In this document: piece by piece, positions 1 through 8,475 of the stretch
Position numbering within the stretch: the first letter of the stretch is position 1
Layout of the letters: the number at the start of each line of letters is the position of its first letter
NCBI RefSeq assembly: GCF_009495355.1
Contig: NZ_VZAD01000091.1
Span: 1 to 64,000 of the forward strand
Length of the DNA stretch: 64,000 nt
Origin: Segatella copri
GTDB taxonomy: Bacteria > Bacteroidota > Bacteroidia > Bacteroidales > Bacteroidaceae
Direction of reading: 5' to 3'
Made by a program: the position numbers and the translations under genes
The notes under the pieces: generated by a model
What the model was told of the DNA's origin: nothing
Seen by the model: the letters and a program-made list of their open reading frames with translations, nothing else
Databases searched by the model: none

Positions 1-60
1 TGCACCGAAATAACACCATTTTTTATACCGGATTTTTGATTCGAATTTTGAACACTCTAC

Positions 61-165
61 CTTACAGGGCGCCTTGCTGATTGCCATTATACCCAGGGCG
101 ATGCCCTGGGCTAAGAGCTTTTGGGCCTTCAGCCCGTACTTGAACCACATGCGAAACTTCAGTTA
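61..165 (+). repeat. Dispersed intergenic repeat, family A, copy 1
   Basis: A palindrome-rich element centred on the inverted pair CCCAGGGC/GCCCTGGG, followed by a GGGC-CTTCA-GCCC hairpin. A nearly identical copy lies at 2163-2267, an inverted copy at 2017-2133, and fragments at 14889-14956 and 20568-20620. It has no believable reading frame. Apart from this repeat and the tRNA promoter, I see nothing else in positions 1-466. Confidence 0.8.
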
Positions 166-438
166 CTTTATTACTTTATTCCTTGTTACTATGTCCGAAA
201 TGTCGGCACAAAGATACTACTTTTTCTGCATTTATACGAACCGAAGCCTAAAAGAATCGTTTCTACAAAAAAATACAAAAGCACACCCGAAATGGTTGCT
301 CATCAAAAAAAAACGCTTTTTGAGAGAAAAGGCCTACAAAACCCACCTATAGACAAGAAAAAACTACCAAACAGAAGAAAAACAAAGGGAAATATAAAAA
401 TAAATGCCAAAATATTTGGTGGAACAAAATAAAAGCAG

Positions 439-446
439 TACCTTTG
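439..446 (+). promoter_or_regulatory. Bacteroidetes -7 promoter element for tRNA-Tyr
   Basis: TACCTTTG matches the Bacteroidetes -7 consensus TAnnTTTG and ends 20 bases before the mature tRNA 5' end, the usual spacing for a stable RNA gene. Confidence 0.6.
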
Positions 447-466
447 CAATCGCTTTTGAAAAGCAA

Positions 467-548
467 GGGTGGTTACCAGAGTGGCCAAATGGGGCAGACT
501 GTAAATCTGCTGGCTATGCCTTCGGTGGTTCGAATCCATCACCACCCA
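467..548 (+). tRNA. tRNA-Tyr (anticodon GTA)
   Basis: An 82-base cloverleaf. The acceptor stem GGGTGGT (467-473) pairs perfectly with ACCACCC (541-547), with A548 as discriminator. The anticodon stem GCAGA/TCTGC encloses a CTGTAAA loop with anticodon GTA. A long class II variable arm is present, as expected for tyrosine tRNA in bacteria, and the T loop reads TTCGAAT. The 3' CCA is not encoded. A -7 promoter element lies upstream and a hairpin-T terminator follows, so it looks like a single-gene transcription unit. Confidence 0.95.
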
Positions 549-579
549 CTTTTTCCCAACATAACTCGTGATAAAAGAG

Positions 580-611
580 TCCGGATTTCCTACGAAATCT
601 GGATTTTTTTT
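580..611 (+). terminator. Rho-independent terminator after tRNA-Tyr
   Basis: A 10-bp stem (TCCGGATTTC with GAAATCTGGA, one G-T pair) with a short loop is followed by eight T residues. It lies 31 bases after the tRNA and serves plus-strand transcription. Confidence 0.85.
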
Positions 612-640
612 GTTTATACGTCACTTATACCAAACCAACA

Positions 641-679
641 TTAAACAAACAGCCCCCGTTCAGAAAAGATACGGGGGCT
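641..679 (-). terminator. Terminator after fcl
   Basis: On the minus strand, AGCCCCCGT pairs with ACGGGGGCT (9 bp) and is followed by a T-rich tract. It begins 6 bases after the fcl stop codon and sits back to back with the tRNA terminator. Confidence 0.8.
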
Positions 680-685
680 ATCGGT

Positions 686-1894
686 TTACTTCAAACTGTC
701 ACGATACCATTTGTAGAGTTTCTCCACACCGTCTTCTATCTCCACCTTGTGGGTCCAACCCAGGGAGTGCAGCTTCTCTACATCAATGAGCTTACGGGGA
801 GTTCCATCAGGCTTGCTGGCATCAAACTCTATGGTTCCCTCGAATCCTACGGCCTTGACCACCAGCTCGGACAACTCGCGGATGGTAAGTTCCTTGCCTG
901 TGCCCACATTGATATGGCAATTACGTATCTCACCCAAAGAAGGAATGGCTCCACCACGTCCCTCAGAGTTGTTGCGGTCTACAGCTCCATCCACCTTGGC
1001 ACCATAGAATACCGAAGAATACTTCTCTATTCCGATAATATCACTGAAGTCTACATTGAGCAGCACGTGCACGCTGGCATCAGCCATATCCTCGCTCCAC
1101 AAGAACTCACGCAGAGGTGTTCCTGTTCCCCAGAGCACCACCTTGTTGTCGTAGATGCCATAGAACTCCAGAGCCTTGAGTATTCGCTCATGCGAGTTGT
1201 TGCCGTCCACGTTTCCCTCGCCTATGAGGGCACGGAGCTTGTCGGTAGGGTTAATGGGGCGCTTGTTCATATCCACCTCGATACTGTGCCAGTCGCCGTC
1301 GTGGATGAGCTTGGCAAGATATATCTTGCGCATCATGGCTGGCATCACATGACTGTTCTCCAAGTGGAAGTTGTCATTGGGACCATAGAGGTTGGTAGGC
1401 ATCACGGCGATATAGTTGGTGCCATACTGCAGGTTGTAGCTCTCGCACATCTTCAGACCTGCTATCTTGGCAATGGCATATTCCTCGTTGGTATACTCGA
1501 GTGGAGAGGTGAGGAGCACGTCTTCCTTCATGGGCTGTGGTGCATCCTTAGGATAGATGCAGGTAGAACCCAGGAAGAGCAGCTTCTTCACGCCGTGCGA
1601 ATAGGCATTGCTGATCACATTGCACTGCATCTTCATGTTCTGCATGATGAAGTCGGCACGATAGAGCGAGTTGGCCATGATACCTCCCACGAAGGCTGCT
1701 GCCAAGACCACTGCATCGGGCTTCTCCTCATCGAAGAACTTCTGTACGGCATACTGGTCTGTCAGGTCGAGTTCCTTGTGCGAACGGCCTACAAGATTGT
1801 GATAACCTCTCTTCTCGAGGTTGTTCCAGATTGCAGAACCCACCAGTCCGTGGTGTCCTGCAATATAAATCTTAGAATCTTTGCTTAATGACAT
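686..1894 (-). CDS. fcl: GDP-L-fucose synthase
   Basis: NADPH-dependent 3,5-epimerase/4-reductase that turns GDP-4-keto-6-deoxymannose into GDP-L-fucose in the cytoplasm. The N-terminal Rossmann motif GxxGxxG is at residues 13-19. The catalytic triad of extended short-chain dehydrogenases is visible as S110 and Y139-AIA-K143. At 402 residues it is about 80 longer than the E. coli enzyme; the extra segment (about 210-300) is typical of Bacteroidetes homologs. It follows gmd on the same strand, but 443 bases of repeat DNA separate them, so co-transcription is uncertain. The product feeds fucosylation; a GT11 fucosyltransferase-like gene lies at 62440-63321. Confidence 0.95.
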   Translation of the reverse strand: MSLSKDSKIYIAGHHGLVGSAIWNNLEKRGYHNLVGRSHKELDLTDQYAVQKFFDEEKPDAVVLAAAFVGGIMANSLYRADFIMQNMKMQCNVISNAYSHGVKKLLFLGSTCIYPKDAPQPMKEDVLLTSPLEYTNEEYAIAKIAGLKMCESYNLQYGTNYIAVMPTNLYGPNDNFHLENSHVMPAMMRKIYLAKLIHDGDWHSIEVDMNKRPINPTDKLRALIGEGNVDGNNSHERILKALEFYGIYDNKVVLWGTGTPLREFLWSEDMADASVHVLLNVDFSDIIGIEKYSSVFYGAKVDGAVDRNNSEGRGGAIPSLGEIRNCHINVGTGKELTIRELSELVVKAVGFEGTIEFDASKPDGTPRKLIDVEKLHSLGWTHKVEIEDGVEKLYKWYRDSLK

Positions 1895-2016
1895 ATTTCT
1901 ATTTTTATCAAGAATTTTCTTATCTCTATTTTTTATTTAGTCAAGAATTACAGGAATTAGAGATATACAAATATCCATATTTAAACCTGCATTAACAAAG
2001 AAAATTCTTATTTATT

Positions 2017-2133
2017 GAAGTTTCGCAAGTTTTGTGCCCCACACGCCCTGAAGGGGCAGAAGCTCTTAGCCCAGGGCAGCGCCCTGGGTTATTTTGGGCG
2101 CAAACCTGTCGCCCTGTAAGGGCAAAAGCTTTA
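2017..2133 (-). repeat. Family A repeat, inverted copy
   Basis: The reverse complement of this segment matches the family A elements at 61-165 and 2163-2267, including the CCCAGGGC/GCCCTGGG palindrome and the flanking GCCCTGTAAGGGC segment. With the direct copy just downstream it forms a large inverted pair filling most of the fcl-gmd gap (1895-2337). I see no gene in that gap. Confidence 0.75.
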
Positions 2134-2162
2134 AAACTCCAGGCAATATATAAAGCTGTTGC

Positions 2163-2267
2163 CCTTACAGGGCGCATTGCTGATTGCTATTATACCCAGG
2201 GCGATGCCCTGGGCTAGGAGCTTTTGGGCCTTCAGCCCGTACTTAAACCACTTGCGAAAGTTCAGTT
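2163..2267 (+). repeat. Family A repeat, direct copy
   Basis: Nearly identical to 61-165 over about 100 bases, differing at a handful of positions. It lies 30 bases from the inverted copy at 2017-2133, so the two could fold into a cruciform or a long RNA hairpin between gmd and fcl. Confidence 0.8.
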
Positions 2268-2337
2268 ATTTATCTTCAAAAAGAGATACCAAATAGAACT
2301 CTGTAATTCTCTAATTCTTGAAAAATAAAACTCTTGA

Positions 2338-3450
2338 TTATTTCACGATACCCTTCTCCAAGTACTCAGCCAGGTTGCAACGAACCTTCTGGCCGGCATC
2401 CTCAGCAGCAACCTTGGCCATATCGCTCTCTACCATGATCTTGACAAGGTCTTCGAAAGAAGTGGTGTTGGGATTCCAGTTGAGCTTGGCCTTTGCCTTG
2501 GTAGGATCGCCCCAGAGATTGACAACATCGGTAGGACGGTAGAAATCGGGAGACACCTCGACGAGAGTCTTGCCGATCAACTCCTCAGGACCTTCCACGC
2601 AGATACCCTTCTCGTTCTCTTCCTTGCCTTCCCACTTCAGCTCGATACCTACATAATGGAAAGCCAACTGGGCGAACTCACGAACAGAGTGCTGCTTGCC
2701 GGTGGCAATGACGAAGTCCTCAGGCTTCTCTGCCTGGAGGATGAGCCACATACACTCCACATAGTCCTTGGCATAACCCCAGTCGCGCAATGAATCCAGG
2801 TTGCCCAGATAGAGTTTCTCCTGCTTACCCTGCTTGATGCGGGCTGCGGCAAGAGTGATCTTACGTGTCACGAAAGTCTCGCCACGGCGCTCACTCTCAT
2901 GATTGAAGAGGATACCCGAACAGCAGAACATATTGTAAGCCTCACGATACTCCTTCACAATCCAGAAACCATACTGCTTGGCAACAGCATATGGCGAATA
3001 AGGATGGAATGGAGTATTCTCGTTCTGAGGAACCTCCTCCACCTTGCCATAGAGCTCGGAAGTGGAAGCCTGATACATACGGCAGGTATCTGTCAGTCCG
3101 CACTGGCGGATGGCCTCAAGGATGCGAAGCACACCTGTGGCATCTACATCGGCAGTAAACTCAGGAGAGTCGAAGCTTACCTGTACGTGGCTCTGAGCAG
3201 CCAGGTTGTAAACCTCGGTAGGTTTCACCTTGTTCATCACCTGGATGATACTCATAGAGTCGCCGAGATCGGCATAGTGAAGATGGAAGTTGGGCTTGCC
3301 TTCCAAGTGGGCGATACGCTCACGATAGTCGACTGACGAACGGCGGATCGTGCCATGAACATCATAACCTTTCTCCAACAACAACTCTGCCAGGTAAGAA
3401 CCGTCCTGGCCTGTGATACCCGTGATAAGGGCTACTTTCTTCTGTTCCAT
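2338..3450 (-). CDS. gmd: GDP-mannose 4,6-dehydratase
   Basis: First committed step of GDP-L-fucose synthesis: converts GDP-D-mannose to GDP-4-keto-6-deoxy-D-mannose using tightly bound NADP. The Rossmann signature GITGQDG is at residues 11-17. The catalytic residues T130, E132 and Y154-AVA-K158 are intact, as is the family motif [12 protein letters not shown] in the middle of the protein. At 370 residues it is full length. A -7 promoter element lies 60 bases upstream. Its partner fcl is downstream on the same strand. The family assignment is secure. Confidence 0.96.
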   Translation of the reverse strand: MEQKKVALITGITGQDGSYLAELLLEKGYDVHGTIRRSSVDYRERIAHLEGKPNFHLHYADLGDSMSIIQVMNKVKPTEVYNLAAQSHVQVSFDSPEFTADVDATGVLRILEAIRQCGLTDTCRMYQASTSELYGKVEEVPQNENTPFHPYSPYAVAKQYGFWIVKEYREAYNMFCCSGILFNHESERRGETFVTRKITLAAARIKQGKQEKLYLGNLDSLRDWGYAKDYVECMWLILQAEKPEDFVIATGKQHSVREFAQLAFHYVGIELKWEGKEENEKGICVEGPEELIGKTLVEVSPDFYRPTDVVNLWGDPTKAKAKLNWNPNTTSFEDLVKIMVESDMAKVAAEDAGQKVRCNLAEYLEKGIVK

Positions 3451-3509
3451 TTATTTCTTTTATTTAAGTTTCGGTTTTTAAAAAAACACAGTACATATCT
3501 ATAATGCTG

Positions 3510-3517
3510 CAAAAGTA
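3510..3517 (-). promoter_or_regulatory. -7 promoter element for gmd
   Basis: On the minus strand TACTTTTG matches TAnnTTTG. It ends 60 bases before the gmd start codon, leaving a 5' leader of about 50 bases. Confidence 0.55.
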
Positions 3518-3571
3518 CGACTTTTTATGCAAATAATCAAGTTTTTGAGCCCGAAAATCTACTTTATTCGC

Positions 3572-5038
3572 CTACAGGTCTGTTGGTTCGCAGGTTTGCT
3601 CCTTGGGCCAGTTGACCAGAAACAGCTTGTCTGTGGCACGCGTGAAGGCTGTATAGAGCCAGTGAATATAGTCGGGAGTAAGCATATCGTCGGTCATATA
3701 TCCCTGGTCCACATATACATGCGCCCATTGTCCGCCCTGTGCCTTATGGCAGGTCACGGCATAGGCGTACTTGATTTGCAGGGCATTGAAATAAGCATCC
3801 TGGCGAATAGACTTCATGCGGTCGGCCTTCAATGGCACAAAGTGCTGATAGTCTTCCTCCACTTGCCTGAAGAGCTCCTCCTGCTGCTCGTGGGTAAGGG
3901 CCGGCGCCTCGCTCTGCAAGGTGTCGAGCATACCCGTCACCTGCATCTCGTAATCATCATAGTCGGGCAACTGCAACAGCAATGTGGCAAAGCGGAACCC
4001 ATACAGCTCGATATAGTTGCTCACCCTCAACACCTTAGCCCTGTCGCCATTGGCAAGAAAGGCAGGAACAGCGCCGGCACTTCCCTCCCCGCTCTCCTTC
4101 TTCTCCTTCTCCGTCCAGAAGTAGTTGTTCTTCACGATCATGAGCATATCGCCCGACGAGAGTTCCTCCTCACGGTCGAGCACCATGTTCCTGATACCAT
4201 TATTATATATATTGGCGCGCTTGTTGCTTCGGGTGATGACCATCGTCTCGTCCATCCCCACATGATGATAACTGTCGCCAAGACTCTCCACCAGCTCTGC
4301 TCCCGGCATCATCACGATATCGGCAAAGCCCTTGAAGCGTATCAGCGGAAGTCCTGTCACAGCATCATGGGTTATCATCTGTCTGATGAGGGTGGCATTA
4401 TAGAGGATGCCCGACGACTGACTCTGTCGCAACACCTCATTGAGGTCGCACTCGTAAACCTTCAGACCGTATCCCTCCATCACCGATGCGCTGAGGGCAG
4501 GCGACTCCTCCTCGCCCACAGGGGGCAACTGTGCCTTGTCGCCTATGAGCAACAGGCGGTCATTATGTCCCTGATACACAAACTTCACCAGGTCGTCGAG
4601 CAGACAGCCACTGCCGAAAGTTGTTCCTCCCAGCCCCATATTGGCTATCATCGAAGCCTCGTCCACCATGAAGAGCGTGTCGGTGTAAAGATTGTCGTTC
4701 AGACTGAACTGCCCGTCAACACCGGCAAAAGCCTTCTCTCTGTAGATGCGGCGATGGATGGTATAGGCAGGAGCCCCGCTGCCCAGCGAGAACACCTTGG
4801 CAGCCCTGCCCGTAGGGGCAAGGAGCATCACCTTCTGGCGTATCTGCAGCAGGGTACGAACGATGGCTCCCGAAAGCGAGGTCTTTCCCGTACCGGCACT
4901 GCCTCGCAATATCATCACTGCCTGAGGGTCGCGGTCGGTCAGAAAACTGACAAAAGTATCGAGTGCCTGCCCTTGCTCCTGCGTAGGAGCAAAGCCAAAC
5001 TGTTGCAATATCTTATATTTTAGGGATTCGATGACCAT
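3572..5038 (-). CDS. RecD-like ATP-dependent DNA helicase
   Basis: Superfamily 1 helicase of the RecD/AAA_30 plus UvrD_C_2 type, likely acting on DNA ends or stalled forks. Walker A GSAGTGKTS is at residues 46-54, the motif II DEAS box at 126-129, and the C-terminal motif VTCHKAQGGQW around 428-438 followed by TAFTRA. At 488 residues it is far shorter than RecD of RecBCD (about 600) and has no RecB or RecC neighbours, so it is a stand-alone helicase of the kind common in Bacteroidetes. Its promoter overlaps the divergent promoter of the gene at 5094. Confidence 0.88.
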   Translation of the reverse strand: MVIESLKYKILQQFGFAPTQEQGQALDTFVSFLTDRDPQAVMILRGSAGTGKTSLSGAIVRTLLQIRQKVMLLAPTGRAAKVFSLGSGAPAYTIHRRIYREKAFAGVDGQFSLNDNLYTDTLFMVDEASMIANMGLGGTTFGSGCLLDDLVKFVYQGHNDRLLLIGDKAQLPPVGEEESPALSASVMEGYGLKVYECDLNEVLRQSQSSGILYNATLIRQMITHDAVTGLPLIRFKGFADIVMMPGAELVESLGDSYHHVGMDETMVITRSNKRANIYNNGIRNMVLDREEELSSGDMLMIVKNNYFWTEKEKKESGEGSAGAVPAFLANGDRAKVLRVSNYIELYGFRFATLLLQLPDYDDYEMQVTGMLDTLQSEAPALTHEQQEELFRQVEEDYQHFVPLKADRMKSIRQDAYFNALQIKYAYAVTCHKAQGGQWAHVYVDQGYMTDDMLTPDYIHWLYTAFTRATDKLFLVNWPKEQTCEPTDL

Positions 5039-5055
5039 AACTCAAAAAAAAATTG

Positions 5056-5063
5056 TATCTTTG
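5056..5063 (+). promoter_or_regulatory. -7 promoter element for the pilin-like gene
   Basis: TATCTTTG matches TAnnTTTG. A transcript starting about 7 bases downstream would lie after the in-frame ATG-free region at 5031, so this element supports the ATG at 5094 as the true start of the next gene. Confidence 0.6.
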
Positions 5064-5070
5064 CACCATG

Positions 5071-5078
5071 CAAAAGTA
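5071..5078 (-). promoter_or_regulatory. -7 promoter element for the RecD-like helicase
   Basis: Minus-strand TACTTTTG lies 33 bases before the helicase start codon. It sits only 8 bases from the opposing plus-strand element at 5056-5063, so the two divergent promoters overlap face to face and may exclude each other. Confidence 0.55.
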
Positions 5079-5093
5079 ACAATACTTTTTGAA

Positions 5094-5573
5094 ATGAGAA
5101 AGAAAATAAGCAACAATTCTATCCTGGCAGCCTGTGTGCTCGTGGTTTTGACGCTCTGCCTGCTGAGTGTATGGCAACCCATCCACTTCCAGAAGGAAAA
5201 GGAACAAAGGGAGACGACCGTCAAGCAAAGGCTCATGAAGATAAGAACTGCCGAGGAGAACTACAAGAGGCGGCACGGAACCTACACCGGCGACTTCGCC
5301 ACGCTTATCAAGGGGAAATGGCTCGACAGGGAAATGCAGTACATTCCCTTCTCTGACAACAAGAGATTCTCGCTCTCGGCAACCACCATCGTGACCAAGA
5401 ACGGCAAACAGATACCGCTCATGGAATGTGGAGCCACCTACGAGGAATACTTGGATGGCCTCAACGAAGATGCCATACAGCAGGAAACCGACAATGCCAA
5501 CATGGAAGGAAGGTTTCCAGGACTAAAAATTGGAGACATCACAACAAACAACGACAATGCAGGCAACTGGTAA
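5094..5573 (+). CDS. Pilin-like single-pass membrane protein
   Basis: A 159-residue protein with a short basic N-terminus, one hydrophobic segment (about residues 9-26) and a periplasmic-type remainder. The stretch after the membrane segment (RTAEENYKRRHGTY) looks like the start of a type II secretion/type IV pseudopilin globular domain, where a helix leads into YxxxHGxY. No clear prepilin peptidase site is visible, so the resemblance is partial. I chose ATG 5094 rather than the in-frame extension to 5031 because a promoter lies between them. Its end overlaps the start of the DUF3822 gene by 44 bases, so the two are translationally linked. Confidence 0.7.
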   Translation: MRKKISNNSILAACVLVVLTLCLLSVWQPIHFQKEKEQRETTVKQRLMKIRTAEENYKRRHGTYTGDFATLIKGKWLDREMQYIPFSDNKRFSLSATTIVTKNGKQIPLMECGATYEEYLDGLNEDAIQQETDNANMEGRFPGLKIGDITTNNDNAGNW

Positions 5574-6372
5574 CAACAACACAACGAAACTTCTGCAGAC
5601 ACGGCTCACCATCCGTGCCGGCAAGAACAGCCTCAGCTTCTCGGTAGCAGAAGGCGAACGCCAAGTGACATACGAGCCCTATGCCATGAAGAGTGGCGTA
5701 TCAATGGCAGCCAACCTAAGACAGGCTTTCAAGGAAAGCGAACTGCTGTTGCGTGGTTACAGAAAGGCACGCCTCTTCATCGACACCCCTGTCTTGCTCG
5801 TCCCTGTCGACGAGTTCGACGAGAAACAGAAAGATACTTTCTATCAGTACAGCTTCGAGGAGCACGAGAGCGACATCATCATGCACAGAGTACAGCCTCA
5901 GCTCAACGCCGTGGCGCTCTTCCCTCTCAACAAAGACTTGAGAACGGTGATGGAGGACAACTTTGCCGACGTGCGCTTCACTCCTGTGCTGCAACCCGTA
6001 TGGAACCATCTGCACCAGCGCAGCTTCGTGGGCATACAGAAGAAGCTGTTCGCCTATTTCCACGACGGCAAACTCGACATCTTCTGCTTCGACAAGAACC
6101 GCTTCAAGTTCTTCAACTCCTATGCCACCACACATGCCAAGGACGCCATCTACTTCATCCTATATGTATGGAAACTGCTCGGCATGGACCAGAAGAAAGA
6201 CGAGCTGCACGTTGTGGGCGATGTGCCGGACAAGGACTGGTTCATCCACAACACCAAGCTCTACATTCAGAAGACTTACCTTCTCAACCCTGCTGCCGAA
6301 TTCAACCGGGCACCGCTTACCGAAATCAAGAACATACCTTTCGATCTGCAGGCGCTCTACCTCAGCAAGTAG
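5530..6372 (+). CDS. DUF3822 family protein
   Basis: A 280-residue protein matching the DUF3822 family, found in Bacteroidetes beside rsmD. The fold is expected to be actin-like/ribonuclease H-like by family; I see strand-rich blocks such as RLTIRAGKNSLSF near residues 24-36 and ARLFIDTPVLLVP near 79-91 but no catalytic motif. Its role is unknown. The start overlaps the previous gene; a second Met at residue 10 (5557) is an alternative. rsmD follows after 67 bases, so the three genes form a likely operon. Confidence 0.8.
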   Translation: METSQQTTTMQATGNNNTTKLLQTRLTIRAGKNSLSFSVAEGERQVTYEPYAMKSGVSMAANLRQAFKESELLLRGYRKARLFIDTPVLLVPVDEFDEKQKDTFYQYSFEEHESDIIMHRVQPQLNAVALFPLNKDLRTVMEDNFADVRFTPVLQPVWNHLHQRSFVGIQKKLFAYFHDGKLDIFCFDKNRFKFFNSYATTHAKDAIYFILYVWKLLGMDQKKDELHVVGDVPDKDWFIHNTKLYIQKTYLLNPAAEFNRAPLTEIKNIPFDLQALYLSK

Positions 6373-6439
6373 GAAGCCACCCTTGCGGGTGCCTCACTCA
6401 ACACAATACATCACAACCAACATCACACTCAACAAAAGA

Positions 6440-6970
6440 ATGCGCATCATAACAGGACAATATAAAGGAAGACATTTTGATATTCCACGTACCTTCAAGG
6501 CACGTCCTACCACCGATTTTGCCAAAGAGAATATCTTCAATGTACTGCAAGGATACATCGACTTTGAGGATGCTGTCGCCCTCGACCTCTTCGCAGGCAC
6601 AGGCAGCATTTCGCTCGAACTGGTTTCACGAGGATGCAGCCATGTGGTAAGCGTCGAGGCCGACAGAGACCATGCCAACTTCATACGCCAGTGCTTCAAG
6701 AAGTTGGGCGATGAGAGCGACCTGCTCATCCGTGGCGATGTGTTCCGCTTCCTGAAGAGCTGTCATCAGAAGTTCGACTTCATCTTTGCCGACCCTCCTT
6801 ATGCACTCAAGGAACTGCCCGAGATACCCCGGCTCATCCTCGAAGGCGACCTGCTCAACGAGGGAGGCATCTTCGTCTTCGAACATGGCAAGAACTACGA
6901 CTTCTCCGACCATCCCCGCTTCTTAGAGCACAGAAGCTATGGCAGTGTCAACTTCTCTATCTTCAGATAA
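6440..6970 (+). CDS. rsmD: 16S rRNA (guanine966-N2)-methyltransferase
   Basis: Methylates G966 of 16S rRNA in the assembled 30S head, using S-adenosylmethionine. The start MRIITGQYKGR is canonical, the SAM-binding motif LDLFAGTGS is at residues 49-57 and the catalytic DPPY at 118-121. At 176 residues it is normal length. The reading frame stays open upstream to 5963, but that extension runs inside the DUF3822 gene and has no homology, so ATG 6440 is the start. It converges on the cardiolipin synthase gene 4 bases downstream. Confidence 0.93.
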   Translation: MRIITGQYKGRHFDIPRTFKARPTTDFAKENIFNVLQGYIDFEDAVALDLFAGTGSISLELVSRGCSHVVSVEADRDHANFIRQCFKKLGDESDLLIRGDVFRFLKSCHQKFDFIFADPPYALKELPEIPRLILEGDLLNEGGIFVFEHGKNYDFSDHPRFLEHRSYGSVNFSIFR

Positions 6971-6974
6971 TCAT

Positions 6975-8399
6975 CTAAAGCAGTGGTGACAAGAGCCTTA
7001 CTGTCGACTCGAAGAGGCGCTTCAGGAAGGGACGCTTGATGTAATAAGTCACATCGTCTGTCAACTGACAGTGCGCCTCATCTTCCAGAAAAATGTTCTT
7101 GATTCGCAAGGCCATGTCTGTGTCGAAGAAGAAGGCATTGGCCTCAAAGTTGTTCTCAAAACTGCGGAAGTCGACATTCGTACTTCCACACGAGCATATC
7201 TTGTCGTCGCTCACCAACAGCTTGCTGTGGTTGAATCCCGCCTCATACAAATACACTTTCACTCCTGCCTCTATGGCTTCCATCATGTATGACCGCGAAG
7301 CCCACTCCACCAGCCGTGCATCGCTGTGACGTGGCACCATGAGTCTGACGTCCACGCCAGCCAAAGCCGCCGTTCGCATGGCAAAGAGCACGGGTTCGGT
7401 AGGAAGAAAATAAGGGGTTTCGAGATATACATAGTGCTGCGCCTGCAACAGGATGCGCACATAGCCCTGCATGATGTCGGGCCACGGACTGATAGGACTG
7501 CTGGTCACCACCTGCACCAGACAGTTGTTGCGGATAGCCGCATCGACAGGAGGATAGTAACGACGGTCGGTAATCAGCGTGCGGTCTACGAAATACCAGT
7601 CTACTAAGAATGCTCTCTGTATGGCATAAACGCCACCTCCCTCTATGCGCAGATGCGTGTCGCGCCAGACTCTTCCGCCTCTTCCCTTCACATAGCGAAG
7701 GGCCAAGTTCATACCTCCTATGAATCCCACCTTGCCGTCTACCACACACAACTTGCGGTGGTTGCGATAGTTCACCTTGCTGGTAAAGGCAGGAAACCGT
7801 ACCGGCATAAAGGCATGAACATCTATTCCGGCATCGCGCATACGCTCAAAGAAGGAATCGCTGACGCGCCAACAGCCCACATCATCATATATCAGACGTA
7901 CCTCCACACCCTGTCTGGCCTTGTCTGTCAAAGCATCGGCTATCAGATTTCCCAAGGGATCGTCCTCTATGATATAGGTATCTATATGGATGTGCTTCTC
8001 CGCCCTGCCGATGGCTTGCAGCAGACTGAACACGAAACCATAGCCATCGGTATAAATCTCCACCTGATTGTCTTTGAAAGGGAGCGCCCAGTTCTGGTTG
8101 GCAAAGAGGCGCATCAGGGGCTGGCTGTCGGCAGGCAGATGCAGGTTCTCCTGCTCAGCAAACTCCAGCATCGAGCGCTTAGTGAGCTGGTCCATGGAAC
8201 GGTTGCTGATGAGTCGCTGCTTACGGATGTCCTGCCCGAAGAACACATAGAGCACGATGCCGAGAAAGGGCATAAAGAGCAGCACCATAATCCAGGCTAT
8301 GGTCTTCGCTGGCTGTTTATTGTCCATCAGTACCGCCACGACGGTGGGGATGGTAAGCAGCGCATACACTAACAAATATATCCAGTGGAAATATATCAT
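6975..8399 (-). CDS. cls: Cardiolipin synthase (phospholipase D family)
   Basis: Condenses two phosphatidylglycerols into cardiolipin at the inner membrane. Two N-terminal membrane segments (about residues 5-24 and 33-54) precede two phospholipase D half-domains. The HxKxxxxD motifs are complete: H214-K216-D221 and H391-K393-D398. At 474 residues the length fits ClsA-type enzymes. It is the last gene of a minus-strand series with dnaG (77 bases upstream) and the lipoprotein gene. Confidence 0.93.
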   Translation of the reverse strand: MIYFHWIYLLVYALLTIPTVVAVLMDNKQPAKTIAWIMVLLFMPFLGIVLYVFFGQDIRKQRLISNRSMDQLTKRSMLEFAEQENLHLPADSQPLMRLFANQNWALPFKDNQVEIYTDGYGFVFSLLQAIGRAEKHIHIDTYIIEDDPLGNLIADALTDKARQGVEVRLIYDDVGCWRVSDSFFERMRDAGIDVHAFMPVRFPAFTSKVNYRNHRKLCVVDGKVGFIGGMNLALRYVKGRGGRVWRDTHLRIEGGGVYAIQRAFLVDWYFVDRTLITDRRYYPPVDAAIRNNCLVQVVTSSPISPWPDIMQGYVRILLQAQHYVYLETPYFLPTEPVLFAMRTAALAGVDVRLMVPRHSDARLVEWASRSYMMEAIEAGVKVYLYEAGFNHSKLLVSDDKICSCGSTNVDFRSFENNFEANAFFFDTDMALRIKNIFLEDEAHCQLTDDVTYYIKRPFLKRLFESTVRLLSPLL

Positions 8400-8475
8400 A
8401 TCTTCTATCTTGAATGCTGAGTGTTGCCCTTTCGCTATGCTCCGTTGGTTACACCTTCACCTTTTCGCTCTCCGC

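Noticed and set aside
303..545. Minus-strand frame across the tRNA-Tyr gene
   Set aside because: Overlaps a clear tRNA and its promoter; not a protein gene.
749..1888. Long plus-strand open frame of 379 codons
   Set aside because: Antisense to fcl, whose motifs are all intact; the frame arises from codon bias on the opposite strand.
3527..5023. Plus-strand open frame of 498 codons
   Set aside because: Antisense to the RecD-like helicase; low-complexity Leu/His-rich translation with no domain.
5963..6439. Upstream extension of rsmD
   Set aside because: Runs inside the DUF3822 gene in another frame; Ser/Thr-rich translation without homology; canonical rsmD start is at 6440.
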